Source: an uncultured Bacteroides sp.
GTDB taxonomy: Bacteria; Bacteroidota; Bacteroidia; Bacteroidales; Bacteroidaceae
Direction: 5' to 3'
Assembly: GCA_949289345.1 (NCBI GenBank)
Contig: CASENS010000059.1
Location: forward strand, 1 to 37,047
DNA length: 37,047 nucleotides
Position numbers and translations under genes: made by a program. Below, piece after piece: positions 1 to 9,314 of this stretch; position 1 is the stretch's first letter; each line of letters opens with the position of its first letter. The notes beneath the pieces were generated by a model, which saw only the letters and a list, made by a program, of their open reading frames with translations, did no database searches and had not been told where the DNA came from.

Positions 1-2
1 CT

Positions 3-128
3 TCTCAAAAGAAAGTGCTAATTTTGCAAATAGGACAAGAGTTGTTTGACAGAAATACACCGTATATCACAGAATTTGCGACTGTTGCCAAGTCATTACC
101 TCCGTCTTTGAAGAACGCTCGTAAATAG
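3..128 (+). CDS. C-terminal fragment of an unidentified protein
   Basis: An open frame enters from the left edge and stops at a TAG at 126-128, giving 41 residues. The fragment is lysine-rich and ends in LPPSLKNARK. The other two plus-strand frames are closed within the first 50 bases, so this is the only frame that could carry the tail of a gene starting outside the window. I do not recognise the family. It could also be non-coding sequence that happens to be open. Confidence 0.4.
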   Translation, partial: SQKKVLILQIGQELFDRNTPYITEFATVAKSLPPSLKNARK

Positions 129-297
129 CTTATTTCTAATGCATTCCTATCTTAATATTGTTTTTTTTGACAAAAACCGGAAATTCATTCATTATGGAAA
201 TCAACAGTGTTCACTTGCTGATGCCGGTAAGAGGCAAGAAAAAACAGCGAAGTTAATCCCTAACTTTATGACATGGAGGTCTTGGTAAAAAAGAAAA

Positions 298-362
298 AAC
301 ACAGAGACACCAAGACAGAGAAAAAATAGCATTAAATCTCTGCGTCTCCGTGTCTCTGTGTT
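298..362. repeat. Imperfect inverted repeat, possible terminator of the mutAB transcript
   Basis: The left arm (298-320) reads AACACAGAGACAC followed by CAAGACAGAG. The right arm (338-362) is its near-perfect reverse complement, leaving a 17-base AT-rich loop. It lies 45 bases beyond the mutB stop, so RNA from the minus strand would fold into a long hairpin there. There is no clean U-tract, so a terminator role is inferred. The rest of 129-406 shows no supportable gene. The arm resembles those at 854-926 and, more loosely, 12649-12793. Confidence 0.6.
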
Positions 363-406
363 CTAAAATCAAATTGACGAGCCCCCAACAATCGAGGTTC
401 CGAAGC

Positions 407-2554
407 TTATTCTTCGTCCATCAAGATGTCCAATATCTGGCAAGCGGCTTTGGCCACGGGGGTACCAGGACCGAAGATGGCAGCCACACCAGCCTGATAT
501 AGGAAATCATAGTCCTGCGGAGGAATGACACCACCGGCAAAGACCACAATGTCCTCACGTCCTAACTTCTTCAACTCTTCGATGAGTTGCGGGATAAGCG
601 TCTTGTGACCGGCAGCCAACGAAGATACACCTACCGCATGCACATCATTCTCTACCGCTTCACGCGCAGCTTCCGCCGGTGTCTGGAAGAGCGGACCCAT
701 GTCTACGTCGAAACCACAATCGGCATAACCCGTAGCCACCACCTTGGCACCGCGGTCGTGTCCGTCTTGCCCCATCTTGGCTATCATGATACGGGGCTGA
801 CGGCCTTCCTTCTTAGCGAACTCCTCGGTCATTTTGCAGGCCTTGTCGAAGTCCGGATCGTTTTTGCTTTCTGATGAATACACGCCTGATATCGTTCTAA
901 TGATTGCTTTATAACGTCCTACTACCTTCTCGCACGCATACGAGATTTCACCCAGCGTGGCACGCACGCGGGCTGCCTCTACGGCCAACTCCAGCAGATT
1001 GCCCTTGCCGGTCTTCACACATTCGGTGATAGCGTCCAACGCCTTGTCCACCTCTGCTTGATTGCGTTCCTCACGCAAACGCTTCAAGTTCTCGACCTGT
1101 TCGTTACGTACGGCAGTATTGTCTATTTCCAGAATGTCAATGGGCGCTTCCTTCTCCAAACGATACTTGTTAACACCCACGATGGTCTGCGCGCCACTGT
1201 CGATGCGGGCCTGGGTACGTGCGGCGGCTTCTTCAATACGCATTTTGGGGATACCTGTCTCAATAGCCTTGGCCATACCGCCCAGTTTCTCGATTTCCTG
1301 GATGTGCTCCCATGCCTTATGGGCAATCTCGTTTGTAAGCGACTCTACATAATAAGAACCTCCCCATGGGTCAACACTCTTGCATACATAGGTTTCTTCC
1401 TGAATATAAATCTGTGTATTGCGCGCGATACGTGCGGAGAAATCCGTCGGAAGGGCAATGGCTTCGTCCAATGCATTGGTGTGCAAGGATTGCGTGTGAC
1501 CCAGCGCGGCGGCCATAGCCTCGATACATGTACGGCCCACATTGTTGAAGGGGTCTTGTTCGGTGAGTGACCATCCGGACGTCTGAGAGTGCGTACGCAG
1601 TGCCAGTGACTTGGGGTTCTTGGGATTGAATTGTTTTACAATCTTCGCCCAAAGCATACGGGCCGCACGCATCTTGGCTATTTCCATGAAGTGGTTGGTG
1701 CCAATGGCCCAGAAGAAAGACAGACGGGGTGCAAAGGCATCGATGTCCAGTCCGGCTTTCACACCGGCACGGAGATATTCCAAACCGTCGGCCAACGTAT
1801 AAGCCAGCTCGATGTCGGCCGTAGCGCCGGCCTCCTGCATGTGGTAACCGGAAATGGAGATGGAATTGAACTTCGGCATCTTTTGGGAAGTGTATTCAAA
1901 GATGTCGGAAATAATCTTCATGGAGAATGCGGGCGGATAGATATAGGTGTTACGCACCATGAATTCCTTCAAGATGTCGTTCTGGATGGTGCCGGCCATT
2001 TCTTCCAGCTTGGCACCTTGCTCCAATCCGGCGTTGATATAAAAGGCCATAACGGGAAGTACGGCACCGTTCATGGTCATGGACACGGACATTTTGTTCA
2101 AAGGAATGCCGTCGAAAAGCACTTTCATGTTCTCCAATGAGCAGATAGACACACCCGCCTTGCCCACATCGCCTACCACACGTTCGTTATCGGGGTCATA
2201 ACCACGATGAGTGGGAAGGTCGAAGGCTACGGAAAGGCCTTTTTGTCCACTGGCCAGGTTACGGCGATAGAATGCGTTTGACTCTTCGGCCGTGGAGAAT
2301 CCGGCATACTGACGGATGGTCCAGGGACGCATCACATACATGGTGGAGTACGGGCCACGCAGGTAAGGAGGCACACCGGCGGCATATTCCAGATGCTCCA
2401 TGCCTTCCAGATCCTCTTTGGTATAAACAGGCTTCACTTCAATGTGCTCAGGCGTCTTCCAGTCGGCCTTGATGCCGTTAGCCTTTTGCCACTCAGTCCC
2501 ATTGGCGGGCTTAAAGTCAGCATATATATCTATATTCTTAAAATCTTTTCTCAT
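407..2554 (-). CDS. mutB: Methylmalonyl-CoA mutase, large (catalytic, B12-binding) subunit
   Basis: This subunit carries the active site for interconversion of (R)-methylmalonyl-CoA and succinyl-CoA, the B12-dependent step of the propionate/succinate route in Bacteroides. The protein is 715 residues, close to the roughly 730 of the Propionibacterium catalytic subunit. An N-terminal TIM-barrel region includes [10 protein letters not shown] and [13 protein letters not shown], the latter holding the conserved active-site His. The C-terminal Rossmann-like cobalamin domain has the base-off motif DGHDRG at about residues 597-602, whose His replaces the lower axial ligand of the cofactor. The start is one base after the mutA stop, so the two genes are surely co-transcribed and probably translationally coupled. 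No riboswitch is visible upstream of the pair. Confidence 0.97.
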   Translation of the reverse strand: MRKDFKNIDIYADFKPANGTEWQKANGIKADWKTPEHIEVKPVYTKEDLEGMEHLEYAAGVPPYLRGPYSTMYVMRPWTIRQYAGFSTAEESNAFYRRNLASGQKGLSVAFDLPTHRGYDPDNERVVGDVGKAGVSICSLENMKVLFDGIPLNKMSVSMTMNGAVLPVMAFYINAGLEQGAKLEEMAGTIQNDILKEFMVRNTYIYPPAFSMKIISDIFEYTSQKMPKFNSISISGYHMQEAGATADIELAYTLADGLEYLRAGVKAGLDIDAFAPRLSFFWAIGTNHFMEIAKMRAARMLWAKIVKQFNPKNPKSLALRTHSQTSGWSLTEQDPFNNVGRTCIEAMAAALGHTQSLHTNALDEAIALPTDFSARIARNTQIYIQEETYVCKSVDPWGGSYYVESLTNEIAHKAWEHIQEIEKLGGMAKAIETGIPKMRIEEAAARTQARIDSGAQTIVGVNKYRLEKEAPIDILEIDNTAVRNEQVENLKRLREERNQAEVDKALDAITECVKTGKGNLLELAVEAARVRATLGEISYACEKVVGRYKAIIRTISGVYSSESKNDPDFDKACKMTEEFAKKEGRQPRIMIAKMGQDGHDRGAKVVATGYADCGFDVDMGPLFQTPAEAAREAVENDVHAVGVSSLAAGHKTLIPQLIEELKKLGREDIVVFAGGVIPPQDYDFLYQAGVAAIFGPGTPVAKAACQILDILMDEE

Positions 2555-2555
2555 C

Positions 2556-4427
2556 TTACTTCAATAATTTAGCGTTATACTCTTTCAAGGTTTCCAGCAC
2601 ATTGACACGCACATGGATGAAGTTCTCGATGCCGGCTGCCTTCAGCTCGTCCATGCAGGCGGGAGCACCGGCCACGATAAACATGGCACGACCGTTCAAA
2701 GCCTGGTAAGCGGGGATGGCATACTGGGCATATTCGTCATCGCTGGAGCAGAGCACCACAATGTCCGCCTTGGCAGCCATGGCGGCTTCTACGCCCTCTT
2801 CTACCGTAGCGAAACCCAGATTGTCGATAACTTCGTATCCGGCACAAGCCAGGAAGTTGCACGAGAACTGGGCACGAGCCTGACGCATAGCCAAGTTTCC
2901 AATGGTGAGCATAAAAGCCTTGGGACGCTTGCCGCTTGTTTCGGTCTGCAGACGCAGGGCTTCAAACTCACTTGCGGCACGGTCGAAGGTCAATGTAGCC
3001 ACACTCTTTTCACACGCCTCATGCTGACCTCCGCCACAACAACAGGCTGCTTCCAACGGACGCTTGTCTCCGGCCAGTTCGGTGAAGTTGGGATATTGGT
3101 TAGTACCCAGCAGGATTTCCTTCCGGCGTGCCACGGCTTCATGACGCGCCTTATTGCTGGCGTTAATGGCTTCCTGCACCTTACCGGCCTTGACGGAAGC
3201 CAGGAATCCGCCTTCATCTTCTACGGCGAGGAACAAATCCCAAGCCTGCTTGGCGATGGATGCGGTAAGATTTTCTATATAATAGGAACCTGCGGCAGGG
3301 TCAACCACCTTGTCAAAGTGAGACTCTTCCTTGAGCAGCAGTTGTTGGTTGCGTGCCAGACGCTCGGAGAAATCGTCGGGTGTCTCGTACGCCTTGTCAA
3401 ACGGAGTCACTGTCATGGAGTCGACGCCTCCCAAGGCAGCGCTCATGGCTTCGGTCTGCGTGCGGAGCAAGTTCACATATGAGTCGAACACGGTAAGGTT
3501 GAACGAAGAAGTCTCGGCATGCACATGCATCTGGGCGGCGCATTTGCAATCATCCTCTGCAAGATATTGAGCCACGATGTCCGCCCACAGCATGCGTGCG
3601 GCACGGAACTTGGCTATCTCCATAAAATAATTGGAACCGACGCCGAAGTTGAACTTCATCTTCTTGGCCACCTGCGCGGCAGGCACACCCGCTTCGGTCA
3701 GCTGGCTAAGATACTCATTGCCCCAGGCCAAGGCGTAGCCCAATTCCTGATAGATATAAGCGCCGGCATTGTTGAGTGACAGGGCGTTCACACCGATAAC
3801 CCGGTATCCGGGCAAGGCTTCCGTAGCTTCTATCAGCGCCTTACCTGTCTCTGCCAAGTTACCTTTTTCCTTGCCTTTGGCGAGCATCGTGTTCAGATAG
3901 TCATAGTTGATGGAACCTTTAAGTTTGGACAAGTCATAGCCTTTCCTTTGGAAATAGGCCGTCAAAATTTGGGCAAGTTCTACGACATGTCCTTGGCATG
4001 TGGTGAAGTTCAGCTCTACGCAATCGGCACAGACGCCTTCCAGCAACGTTTCCACCAGTTCGGCACTCACTTCCTTGCCGCGGATGCTAAATCCCAAAGA
4101 ATCAATTCCCCTGTTGAGAATATCCAGCGCCTTGGCGTTGGCCTCGCGGGCATCGTCCACCCGGATGTCCTGACGCACCAGCCACTCATTGTTGTCCTTC
4201 CGGTTACCCCGCAGGTAAGGGAATTCTCCGGGCAGGGCTTCGGTAGTCTTCAGCCCTTCCAAATCCTCCTTGCGGTAGAACGGTTTCACTTTAAATCCTT
4301 CGTTTGTTCTCCAAACGAGTTTCTTCTCAAAGTCAGCGCCTTTCAAGTCCGCCGTGACCTTCTCCATCCACAACTCCGTAGAGACGGGTGAGAAGTCCGA
4401 GAAGAGTTTTTCTTTACTGTCTGCCAT
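2556..4427 (-). CDS. mutA: Methylmalonyl-CoA mutase, small subunit
   Basis: This is the structural partner of MutB in the heterodimeric enzyme. It is 623 residues, against about 638 in Propionibacterium, and is homologous to MutB along its length (the YLRGNRKDN region near residue 71, [20 protein letters not shown] near 257, [13 protein letters not shown] near 376). The C-terminal domain keeps the cobalamin-domain fold pattern but lacks the DxHxxG motif; the equivalent stretch reads [10 protein letters not shown], so it should not bind B12, as expected for this subunit. An oddity is a cysteine- and glycine-rich patch ([12 protein letters not shown], residues 461-472) in the linker between the two domains. 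The gene leads the operon. A promoter-like box lies about 60 bases upstream. Confidence 0.95.
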   Translation of the reverse strand: MADSKEKLFSDFSPVSTELWMEKVTADLKGADFEKKLVWRTNEGFKVKPFYRKEDLEGLKTTEALPGEFPYLRGNRKDNNEWLVRQDIRVDDAREANAKALDILNRGIDSLGFSIRGKEVSAELVETLLEGVCADCVELNFTTCQGHVVELAQILTAYFQRKGYDLSKLKGSINYDYLNTMLAKGKEKGNLAETGKALIEATEALPGYRVIGVNALSLNNAGAYIYQELGYALAWGNEYLSQLTEAGVPAAQVAKKMKFNFGVGSNYFMEIAKFRAARMLWADIVAQYLAEDDCKCAAQMHVHAETSSFNLTVFDSYVNLLRTQTEAMSAALGGVDSMTVTPFDKAYETPDDFSERLARNQQLLLKEESHFDKVVDPAAGSYYIENLTASIAKQAWDLFLAVEDEGGFLASVKAGKVQEAINASNKARHEAVARRKEILLGTNQYPNFTELAGDKRPLEAACCCGGGQHEACEKSVATLTFDRAASEFEALRLQTETSGKRPKAFMLTIGNLAMRQARAQFSCNFLACAGYEVIDNLGFATVEEGVEAAMAAKADIVVLCSSDDEYAQYAIPAYQALNGRAMFIVAGAPACMDELKAAGIENFIHVRVNVLETLKEYNAKLLK

Positions 4428-4484
4428 AGTTTATTAAATTAATAAAGATGTAAGTTTATCCTTGTTATCATGTCAATAGACTTG

Positions 4485-4492
4485 CAAATATA
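4485..4492 (-). promoter_or_regulatory. Bacteroidetes-type -7 box for mutAB
   Basis: Read on the minus strand this is TATATTTG, a full match to the TAnnTTTG -7 element. It sits 57 bases before the mutA start, giving a leader of about 50 bases. No good TTTG -33 element is seen at the expected distance, so confidence is moderate. Confidence 0.5.
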
Positions 4493-4761
4493 CAGAATTC
4501 AAACGAAAGTGGATTCTTTTTAAAGGAAAAATCGCATCAGGAGGTTGACAGACGCATTTTTCACTGTCTGTCGTACAACTGCGCAGAGGCAGGCCTCCTC
4601 CTCATACTCCGTCGGGCAACTGTACGGAAGCAAGTTTTTTCCTTCCCCTCTCACATCCGGACACGACCGTCACAATGTAAACATTCATATCACATAAAAA
4701 CCTGCCAGCAAAATCAAAAATAGAGACAAAAACAAAAAGAGCGGATTTACACTTCGTTTCA

Positions 4762-4842
4762 GGTTACTAACCCGAGGGGCTTATGTTTCTAACCTAAGGG
4801 GGGAATGTTAGAAACATCCGACCCTTAGGTTTCTAACATTCC
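4762..4842. repeat. Cluster of GTTTCTAAC repeats forming a strong hairpin, within the mutA/transporter intergenic region
   Basis: The 713-base divergent gap 4428-5140 holds no supportable gene. Its main feature is this cluster. GGTTACTAACCCGAGGGG (4762-4779) and GTTTCTAACCTAAGGGG (4785-4801) are degenerate direct copies. GGAATGTTAGAAAC (4802-4815) and GTTTCTAACATTCC (4829-4842) form a perfect 14-bp stem with a 13-base loop. CTAAGGG (4794-4800) can alternatively pair with CCCTTAG (4822-4828), so two competing folds are possible. A weaker hairpin using GACAGAC (4547-4553) and GTCTGTC (4566-4572) lies nearer mutA. Function is unknown. Confidence 0.6.
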
Positions 4843-5059
4843 TTTATCCTCACCGGCAGCGTTTTGGGAAGGGGTTCCCGCTTTTGTTTCAAATAAAATC
4901 ATAGATATCAACAACAAAAGAACGCCCAATGTTACATTTTATACACGCCCGTACGACGGTCCGATTCCCTACCTGCCCTCCCGGAAGGAAGGCTACCCCC
5001 TTCAATTCCTCACCTCCTGACAAAATTAAAAATCTGGAAATAAAATTCGGGATAAACAT

Positions 5060-5090
5060 TTTGCTACATGCGCACTATTGAGTAACTTTG
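5060..5090 (+). promoter_or_regulatory. Promoter of the AspT-family transporter gene
   Basis: TTTG at 5060-5063 and TAACTTTG at 5083-5090 are separated by 19 bases, a textbook match to the Bacteroidetes primary-sigma consensus. Transcription should begin near 5096. That rules out an upstream in-frame start at 5078 and supports the ATG at 5141. Confidence 0.75.
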
Positions 5091-5140
5091 CAGAGTTCAA
5101 AAAAAATAGTCGACAACAGATAAAACACACGTTTCTATTT

Positions 5141-6805
5141 ATGAATTGGTTTGAGAGCTTATTATGGGATCCCTCGTCGGTGGCACATATAGTCTGCCTG
5201 TATGCGTTTGTGATCTCGGCAGGAGTGTTATTAGGAAAAATCAAGTTTTTCGGCGTATCATTAGGCGTGACGTTCGTATTGTTCGCCGGCATCCTGATGG
5301 GACATTTCGGCTTTACGGCCGAAACCCACATTCTGCATTTCCTACGTGACTTCGGCTTGATTTTATTCGTGTTCTGCATCGGCTTGCAAGTGGGTCCTTC
5401 ATTCTTCTCTTCCTTTAAGAAAGGAGGCATGACGCTAAACCTGCTGGCTGTGCTGATTGTGACGCTGAACATCGTGGTCATGCTTGCCATTTATTTTATA
5501 GCCAACGGGCAGGTAGGCTTGCCGATGATGGTAGGTATCATGTATGGCGCCGTAACGAATACGCCCGGTCTTGGCGCCGCGCAAGAAGCCTTGAACCAAC
5601 TGCACTATACGGGCGACCCCATCGCCTTGGGTTACGCCTGCGCTTATCCATTAGGCGTGATCGGCATCATCGGTTCCATGATTATCATCCGTTACATCTT
5701 CCGCATCTCCTTCGCGAAAGAAGAAAGCCAGCTGAAAAACCAGGACACCGATTTGAAGCACAAGCCTCACATGATGCACTTGGAAGTGCGCAACGAGTCC
5801 ATCAACGGCAAGACACTGTTACAGGTGAAAAACTTCTTAGGGCGTCCGTTTGTATGCTCGCGCATCCGCCACGAAGGCCACGTCAGCATTCCCAACCACG
5901 AGACCATCTTCCACACAGGTGACCAACTGTTCATCGTCTGCTCGGAGGAGGACGCCGAAGCCATCACCGCTTTCATCGGGAAAGAGGTTGAGGTGGATTG
6001 GGAAAAGCAGGACATGCCGATGGTTTCGCGCCGTATCCTTGTGACAAAATCGGAAGTGAACGGAAAGAAACTCGGCAGCATGCACTTCCGCAGCATGTAT
6101 GGCGTAAACGTGACGCGTGTCAACCGCTCGGGTATGGACCTTTTTGCCGACCCCAACTTAGTGCTCCAAGTAGGCGACCGCGTCATGGTCGTAGGCCAAC
6201 AGGATGCCGTAGAGCGTGTGGCAGGCGTATTGGGCAACCAGCTGAAACGTCTCGACGCGCCAAACATTGTGACCATTTTCGTAGGCATCTTCTTGGGCAT
6301 CTTCTTAGGAAGCCTGCCTATCGCCTTCCCCGGCATGCCTACACCGGTGAAACTGGGTCTGGCAGGTGGCCCGTTAGTAGTAGCCATCCTGATAGGCCGC
6401 TTCGGATACAAACTCCACTTAGTGACCTATACCACCATGAGCGCCAACATGATGTTGCGCGAGATTGGCATCGTACTCTTCCTTGCCAGCGTAGGTATTG
6501 AAGCCGGCGGAAGTTTCGTCCAGACAGTGGTAGAAGGTGACGGACTGTATTACGTAGGTTACGGCTTCCTGATAACCCTCATCCCCCTGTTGCTGGTAGG
6601 CATCTTTGCGCGCTGGTACTATAAAGTGAATTACTTCACGCTAATGGGTCTCATAGCCGGTAGCACCACCGACCCTCCCGCATTGGCTTATGCCAACCAA
6701 GTGTCGGGCAATGACGCCCCATCCGTAGGATACTCCACTGTGTATCCGTTATCCATGTTCCTGCGCATCATAGTAGGCCAGCTGATTTTGCTCGCGATGC
6801 TGTAA
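5141..6805 (+). CDS. AspT/YidE-family transporter with two RCK-C (TrkA-C) domains
   Basis: A 554-residue inner-membrane protein with the symmetrical layout of the aspartate:alanine antiporter family. A first hydrophobic block (roughly residues 15-190) is followed by two cytoplasmic TrkA-C-like domains in tandem (about 215-375), then a second hydrophobic block to the C terminus. The duplicated family motif is visible as [16 protein letters not shown] in the first half and [15 protein letters not shown] in the second. The substrate is unknown; AspT itself exchanges aspartate for alanine, but many YidE/YbjL relatives are uncharacterised. The start was moved to 5141 because the promoter -7 box overlaps the longer frame. 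The gene is monocistronic and is followed by a long inverted repeat. Confidence 0.88.
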   Translation: MNWFESLLWDPSSVAHIVCLYAFVISAGVLLGKIKFFGVSLGVTFVLFAGILMGHFGFTAETHILHFLRDFGLILFVFCIGLQVGPSFFSSFKKGGMTLNLLAVLIVTLNIVVMLAIYFIANGQVGLPMMVGIMYGAVTNTPGLGAAQEALNQLHYTGDPIALGYACAYPLGVIGIIGSMIIIRYIFRISFAKEESQLKNQDTDLKHKPHMMHLEVRNESINGKTLLQVKNFLGRPFVCSRIRHEGHVSIPNHETIFHTGDQLFIVCSEEDAEAITAFIGKEVEVDWEKQDMPMVSRRILVTKSEVNGKKLGSMHFRSMYGVNVTRVNRSGMDLFADPNLVLQVGDRVMVVGQQDAVERVAGVLGNQLKRLDAPNIVTIFVGIFLGIFLGSLPIAFPGMPTPVKLGLAGGPLVVAILIGRFGYKLHLVTYTTMSANMMLREIGIVLFLASVGIEAGGSFVQTVVEGDGLYYVGYGFLITLIPLLLVGIFARWYYKVNYFTLMGLIAGSTTDPPALAYANQVSGNDAPSVGYSTVYPLSMFLRIIVGQLILLAML

Positions 6806-6853
6806 GCCCCGACACAGCACTATATATAATATGGTGTCATCCCGATAAATATA

Positions 6854-6926
6854 CGGAGGCACGAAGACACAGAACTGTTTACGACATGAAGTTGTAAGGA
6901 CAAGCCTCAGCGTCTTCGTGCCTCCG
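6854..6926. repeat. Long inverted repeat after the transporter gene
   Basis: CGGAGGCACGAAGAC (6854-6868) and GTCTTCGTGCCTCCG (6912-6926) form a perfect 15-bp stem around a 43-base loop, about 50 bases after the transporter stop. The words resemble the repeat at 298-362. It may help end transcription, but there is no U-tract. Apart from this repeat and the promoter at 7050-7080, the gap 6806-7160 holds nothing I can support. Confidence 0.6.
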
Positions 6927-7049
6927 CATTACAATTCACAAACGCGTTATCCGAACGCACAAACATAAAATAAGTACGTACAAGCCACGCTTTTCAACGT
7001 ATAAAGCCACAAATTCTTAAAAAAAGAACATCAAAATATAGTTTGGACC

Positions 7050-7080
7050 TTGCAAGCTATCCGAAAAACCCCTTACTTTG
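7050..7080 (+). promoter_or_regulatory. Promoter of the lipoprotein gene
   Basis: TTG at 7050-7052, a 20-base spacer and TTACTTTG at 7073-7080 approximate the Bacteroidetes -33/-7 consensus, with T in place of A at the second position of the -7 box. The implied start of transcription near 7087 leaves a leader of about 75 bases before the ATG at 7161. Confidence 0.55.
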
Positions 7081-7160
7081 CACGCGCTTTTCAGATTGGG
7101 AAGGATTATATCCTCCCCGCATGAGACAAAGCACTATTTTATTTAATTTAATATTTTAGT

Positions 7161-8669
7161 ATGAAAAAAAATCTGTTTTATCTATTTGCATTGATTTGTT
7201 CAATGAGTTTGTTCACCGCTTGTAGTGATGACGATCCCGACTACACGCAGGCGATTGATGAAGAAATTGCCGGCGACTACAAAGGTATGCTGGAAGTGAG
7301 TATGACACCGGAAGGTGGCAGCGCCGTAACATTTACGCCCACTCCTCAGAAGATTTCCGTTTCAAAGGCTTCCGCTACGGCCATCAATCTGTCTATTTCC
7401 AATTTCTCATTCTCAGGTATCCAGATAGGAGACATTAATCTCTCCAACTGTCCCTTGGTACAGGATGGTACTGCATATACCTTTAATGGAACGACCCAAG
7501 TTTCCGCTTCAGTCTTAACCGCCGATGTAAATGCGGTAGGAACAGTGTCCAACGGTACTATCAGTTTAGACCTGGACATCACCGCCACCGTAGGTGAGGT
7601 AAAACAAGCAGTTACCGTAACTTACGAAGGTACAAAGCTGAGTGGCACGGAAGGTACAGGAGCCGACATTACGGCTTTCACGTTTGATAGCGAAGCCGTA
7701 ACAGAACAACCCGTTATCGACGGAACCAACATTACCTTTAAAGTAGCTGAAGGTGCTGATATTACAGCTTTGGCTCCGACTATCACCGTATCCGAAGGCG
7801 CAACGGTGACTCCCGCAAGCGGTGTAGCTCAAGACTTCTCCAACGGTAAGACAGTAACTTATACGGTTGTTTCGGAAGATTATGGTACGACAAAGACTTA
7901 TACGGCATCGGTAGCAGGTATGCAGAACATTATGTCATTCAACTTCGAAGAATGGGAAACTATAAATTCAAGTTCTTATGCACCGTATGATTCACCTCTT
8001 CCTTTGGATATACTGGCTACCCCTAATCCTGGAGCTACGATGTTGAATTATCCATTATTAGGTACTTCGGTAGGCTATCCTGTTGTAATAGAAGAAGAAG
8101 GATACAGTGGAAGAGCCGCAAAACTTATTACACGAGATGCTCGTGGAACTATAGCTGAAAGTATAGCTCCCATTACTGCAGGTTCTGTATATACAGGCAC
8201 TTTTGAATACGACATGATGACTGCCTTAACTAATCCGCTTTCAATGACACATTTCGGTATCGTTTATGATAAAAAGCCGGTTAAATTTACCGGCATATAT
8301 AAATATACGCCTGGAAGTCCTTATATTCTTAAAGAAGGCGATAATATTACTATAACAGAAGACTTGGATGAATGTGCTATCCAAGCCGTACTGTATACTA
8401 TTTCTTCTGAAGACGAAACTTTGGACGGTTCTAATATTGACAGCGATGATGAAAGAATTGTAGCAAGAGCTAAACTGGAAGACGGGACAGCCAAAGCTGA
8501 ATGGACTTCATTCGAACTTGAATTTACATGGAAAGACGGAGTTACCTACGACGAGACTAAAACTTACAAATTGGCTATTGTCTGCTCTTCAAGTAAAGAT
8601 GGCGCAATATTTAAAGGTGCAGCCAACAGTACATTGATTATTGATAATCTAGAAATAATCGGTGAATAA
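7161..8669 (+). CDS. Surface lipoprotein with calycin-like, DUF5018-like and PCMD-like domains
   Basis: A 502-residue secreted lipoprotein. The signal peptide ends in a lipobox (LFTAC, Cys at about residue 21), and SDDD follows the Cys, an acidic start typical of Bacteroides lipoproteins exported to the cell surface. Three modules are apparent: residues about 30-165, a lipocalin/calycin-like beta region (GDYKGMLEVSM start); about 170-255, a beta-sandwich of the DUF5018 type (ITAFTFDS start); and about 260-502, resembling the putative carbohydrate-metabolism domain PCMD, with FNFEEWE near its start and IIDNLEI at its end. Domain names are by recall, not search. No SusC/SusD partner lies nearby, so the ligand is unknown. 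The last third is noticeably more AT-rich than the first part. A strong terminator follows. Confidence 0.85.
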   Translation: MKKNLFYLFALICSMSLFTACSDDDPDYTQAIDEEIAGDYKGMLEVSMTPEGGSAVTFTPTPQKISVSKASATAINLSISNFSFSGIQIGDINLSNCPLVQDGTAYTFNGTTQVSASVLTADVNAVGTVSNGTISLDLDITATVGEVKQAVTVTYEGTKLSGTEGTGADITAFTFDSEAVTEQPVIDGTNITFKVAEGADITALAPTITVSEGATVTPASGVAQDFSNGKTVTYTVVSEDYGTTKTYTASVAGMQNIMSFNFEEWETINSSSYAPYDSPLPLDILATPNPGATMLNYPLLGTSVGYPVVIEEEGYSGRAAKLITRDARGTIAESIAPITAGSVYTGTFEYDMMTALTNPLSMTHFGIVYDKKPVKFTGIYKYTPGSPYILKEGDNITITEDLDECAIQAVLYTISSEDETLDGSNIDSDDERIVARAKLEDGTAKAEWTSFELEFTWKDGVTYDETKTYKLAIVCSSSKDGAIFKGAANSTLIIDNLEIIGE

Positions 8670-8689
8670 TAATATACTAATTCTATAAT

Positions 8690-8735
8690 AAGATGCGGTA
8701 TCCTCCATAGGAAGATACCGCATCTTTCTTTTATT
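8690..8735 (+). terminator. Intrinsic terminator after the lipoprotein gene
   Basis: AAGATGCGGTATC (8690-8702) and GATACCGCATCTT (8714-8726) form a perfect 13-bp stem with an 11-base loop, followed by a T-rich tract. It lies 20 bases after the stop codon. Confidence 0.88.
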
Positions 8736-8756
8736 TGAAAAATATAAGGAGTATTC

Positions 8757-8787
8757 TTGCACCGTTTCGATATTCTATATAATTTTG
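8757..8787 (+). promoter_or_regulatory. Promoter of ssb
   Basis: TTG at 8757-8759, a 20-base spacer and TAATTTTG at 8780-8787. Transcription would begin near 8793, downstream of the TTG at 8757 that could otherwise be taken as a start codon. This supports the ATG at 8814. Confidence 0.65.
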
Positions 8788-8813
8788 GCAACAAAATAAA
8801 AAAGGAGAAAATT

Positions 8814-9248
8814 ATGTTAGTAAATAAAGTCATTCTGATAGGAAATGTAGGGAAAGACCCGAAAGTAACGTACTACGATAGCGGTAGTTGCGTGGCACAG
8901 GTGTCACTTGCTACAACAGAAAAAGGATATACACTGCAAAACGGCACGCAGGTGCCCGACCATACGGAATGGCACAACCTGATTTTCCGGAACAAACTGG
9001 CGGAAGTTGTGGACAAGTACGTACACAAAGGTGACAAACTCTACGTGGAAGGCAAAATCCGCACCCGCTCCTACGACGACCAGGCAGGCATCAAACGCTA
9101 TGTGACGGAAATATTCGTGGACAACATGGAGATGTTTACGCCTAAGAGCAGCAGCACCCCAAACGCACAGCCTGTTCCTCAACAACCCGTGCAAACGCAG
9201 GCAGCCCCCATACAAGATATGGGCGGGGCAGACGATTTGCCATTTTAA
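8814..9248 (+). CDS. ssb: Single-stranded DNA-binding protein
   Basis: A 144-residue SSB that coats single-stranded DNA during replication, repair and recombination. The N-terminal OB fold begins MLVNKVILIGNVGKDP and includes the WHNLIFRNKLAE and LYVEGKIRTRSY strands typical of the family. A proline/glutamine-rich linker (about residues 115-135) leads to the acidic tip DDLPF, which recruits partner proteins. The start follows AAGGAG eight bases upstream, a clear ribosome binding site, and lies downstream of the promoter -7 box. gldE follows closely and may share the transcript. Confidence 0.96.
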   Translation: MLVNKVILIGNVGKDPKVTYYDSGSCVAQVSLATTEKGYTLQNGTQVPDHTEWHNLIFRNKLAEVVDKYVHKGDKLYVEGKIRTRSYDDQAGIKRYVTEIFVDNMEMFTPKSSSTPNAQPVPQQPVQTQAAPIQDMGGADDLPF

Positions 9249-9314
9249 ATTTTTGTGTAACTTAATTCAAACTCTTTGGACCCAGACGCTTATTTATGCC
9301 CGTTGGAGGCATAT

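Noticed and set aside
2613-3482. Long open frame (289 codons) on the plus strand opposite mutA
   Set aside because: It is antisense to a clear enzyme gene, its residues follow from the codon bias of the minus-strand gene, and it has no start context or family.
5078-5140. N-terminal extension of the AspT-like transporter
   Set aside because: The promoter -7 box at 5083-5090 lies within it, so the extension would not be transcribed.
8757-8813. N-terminal extension of SSB from a TTG
   Set aside because: It overlaps the promoter elements and adds residues foreign to SSB; the ATG at 8814 has a good ribosome binding site.
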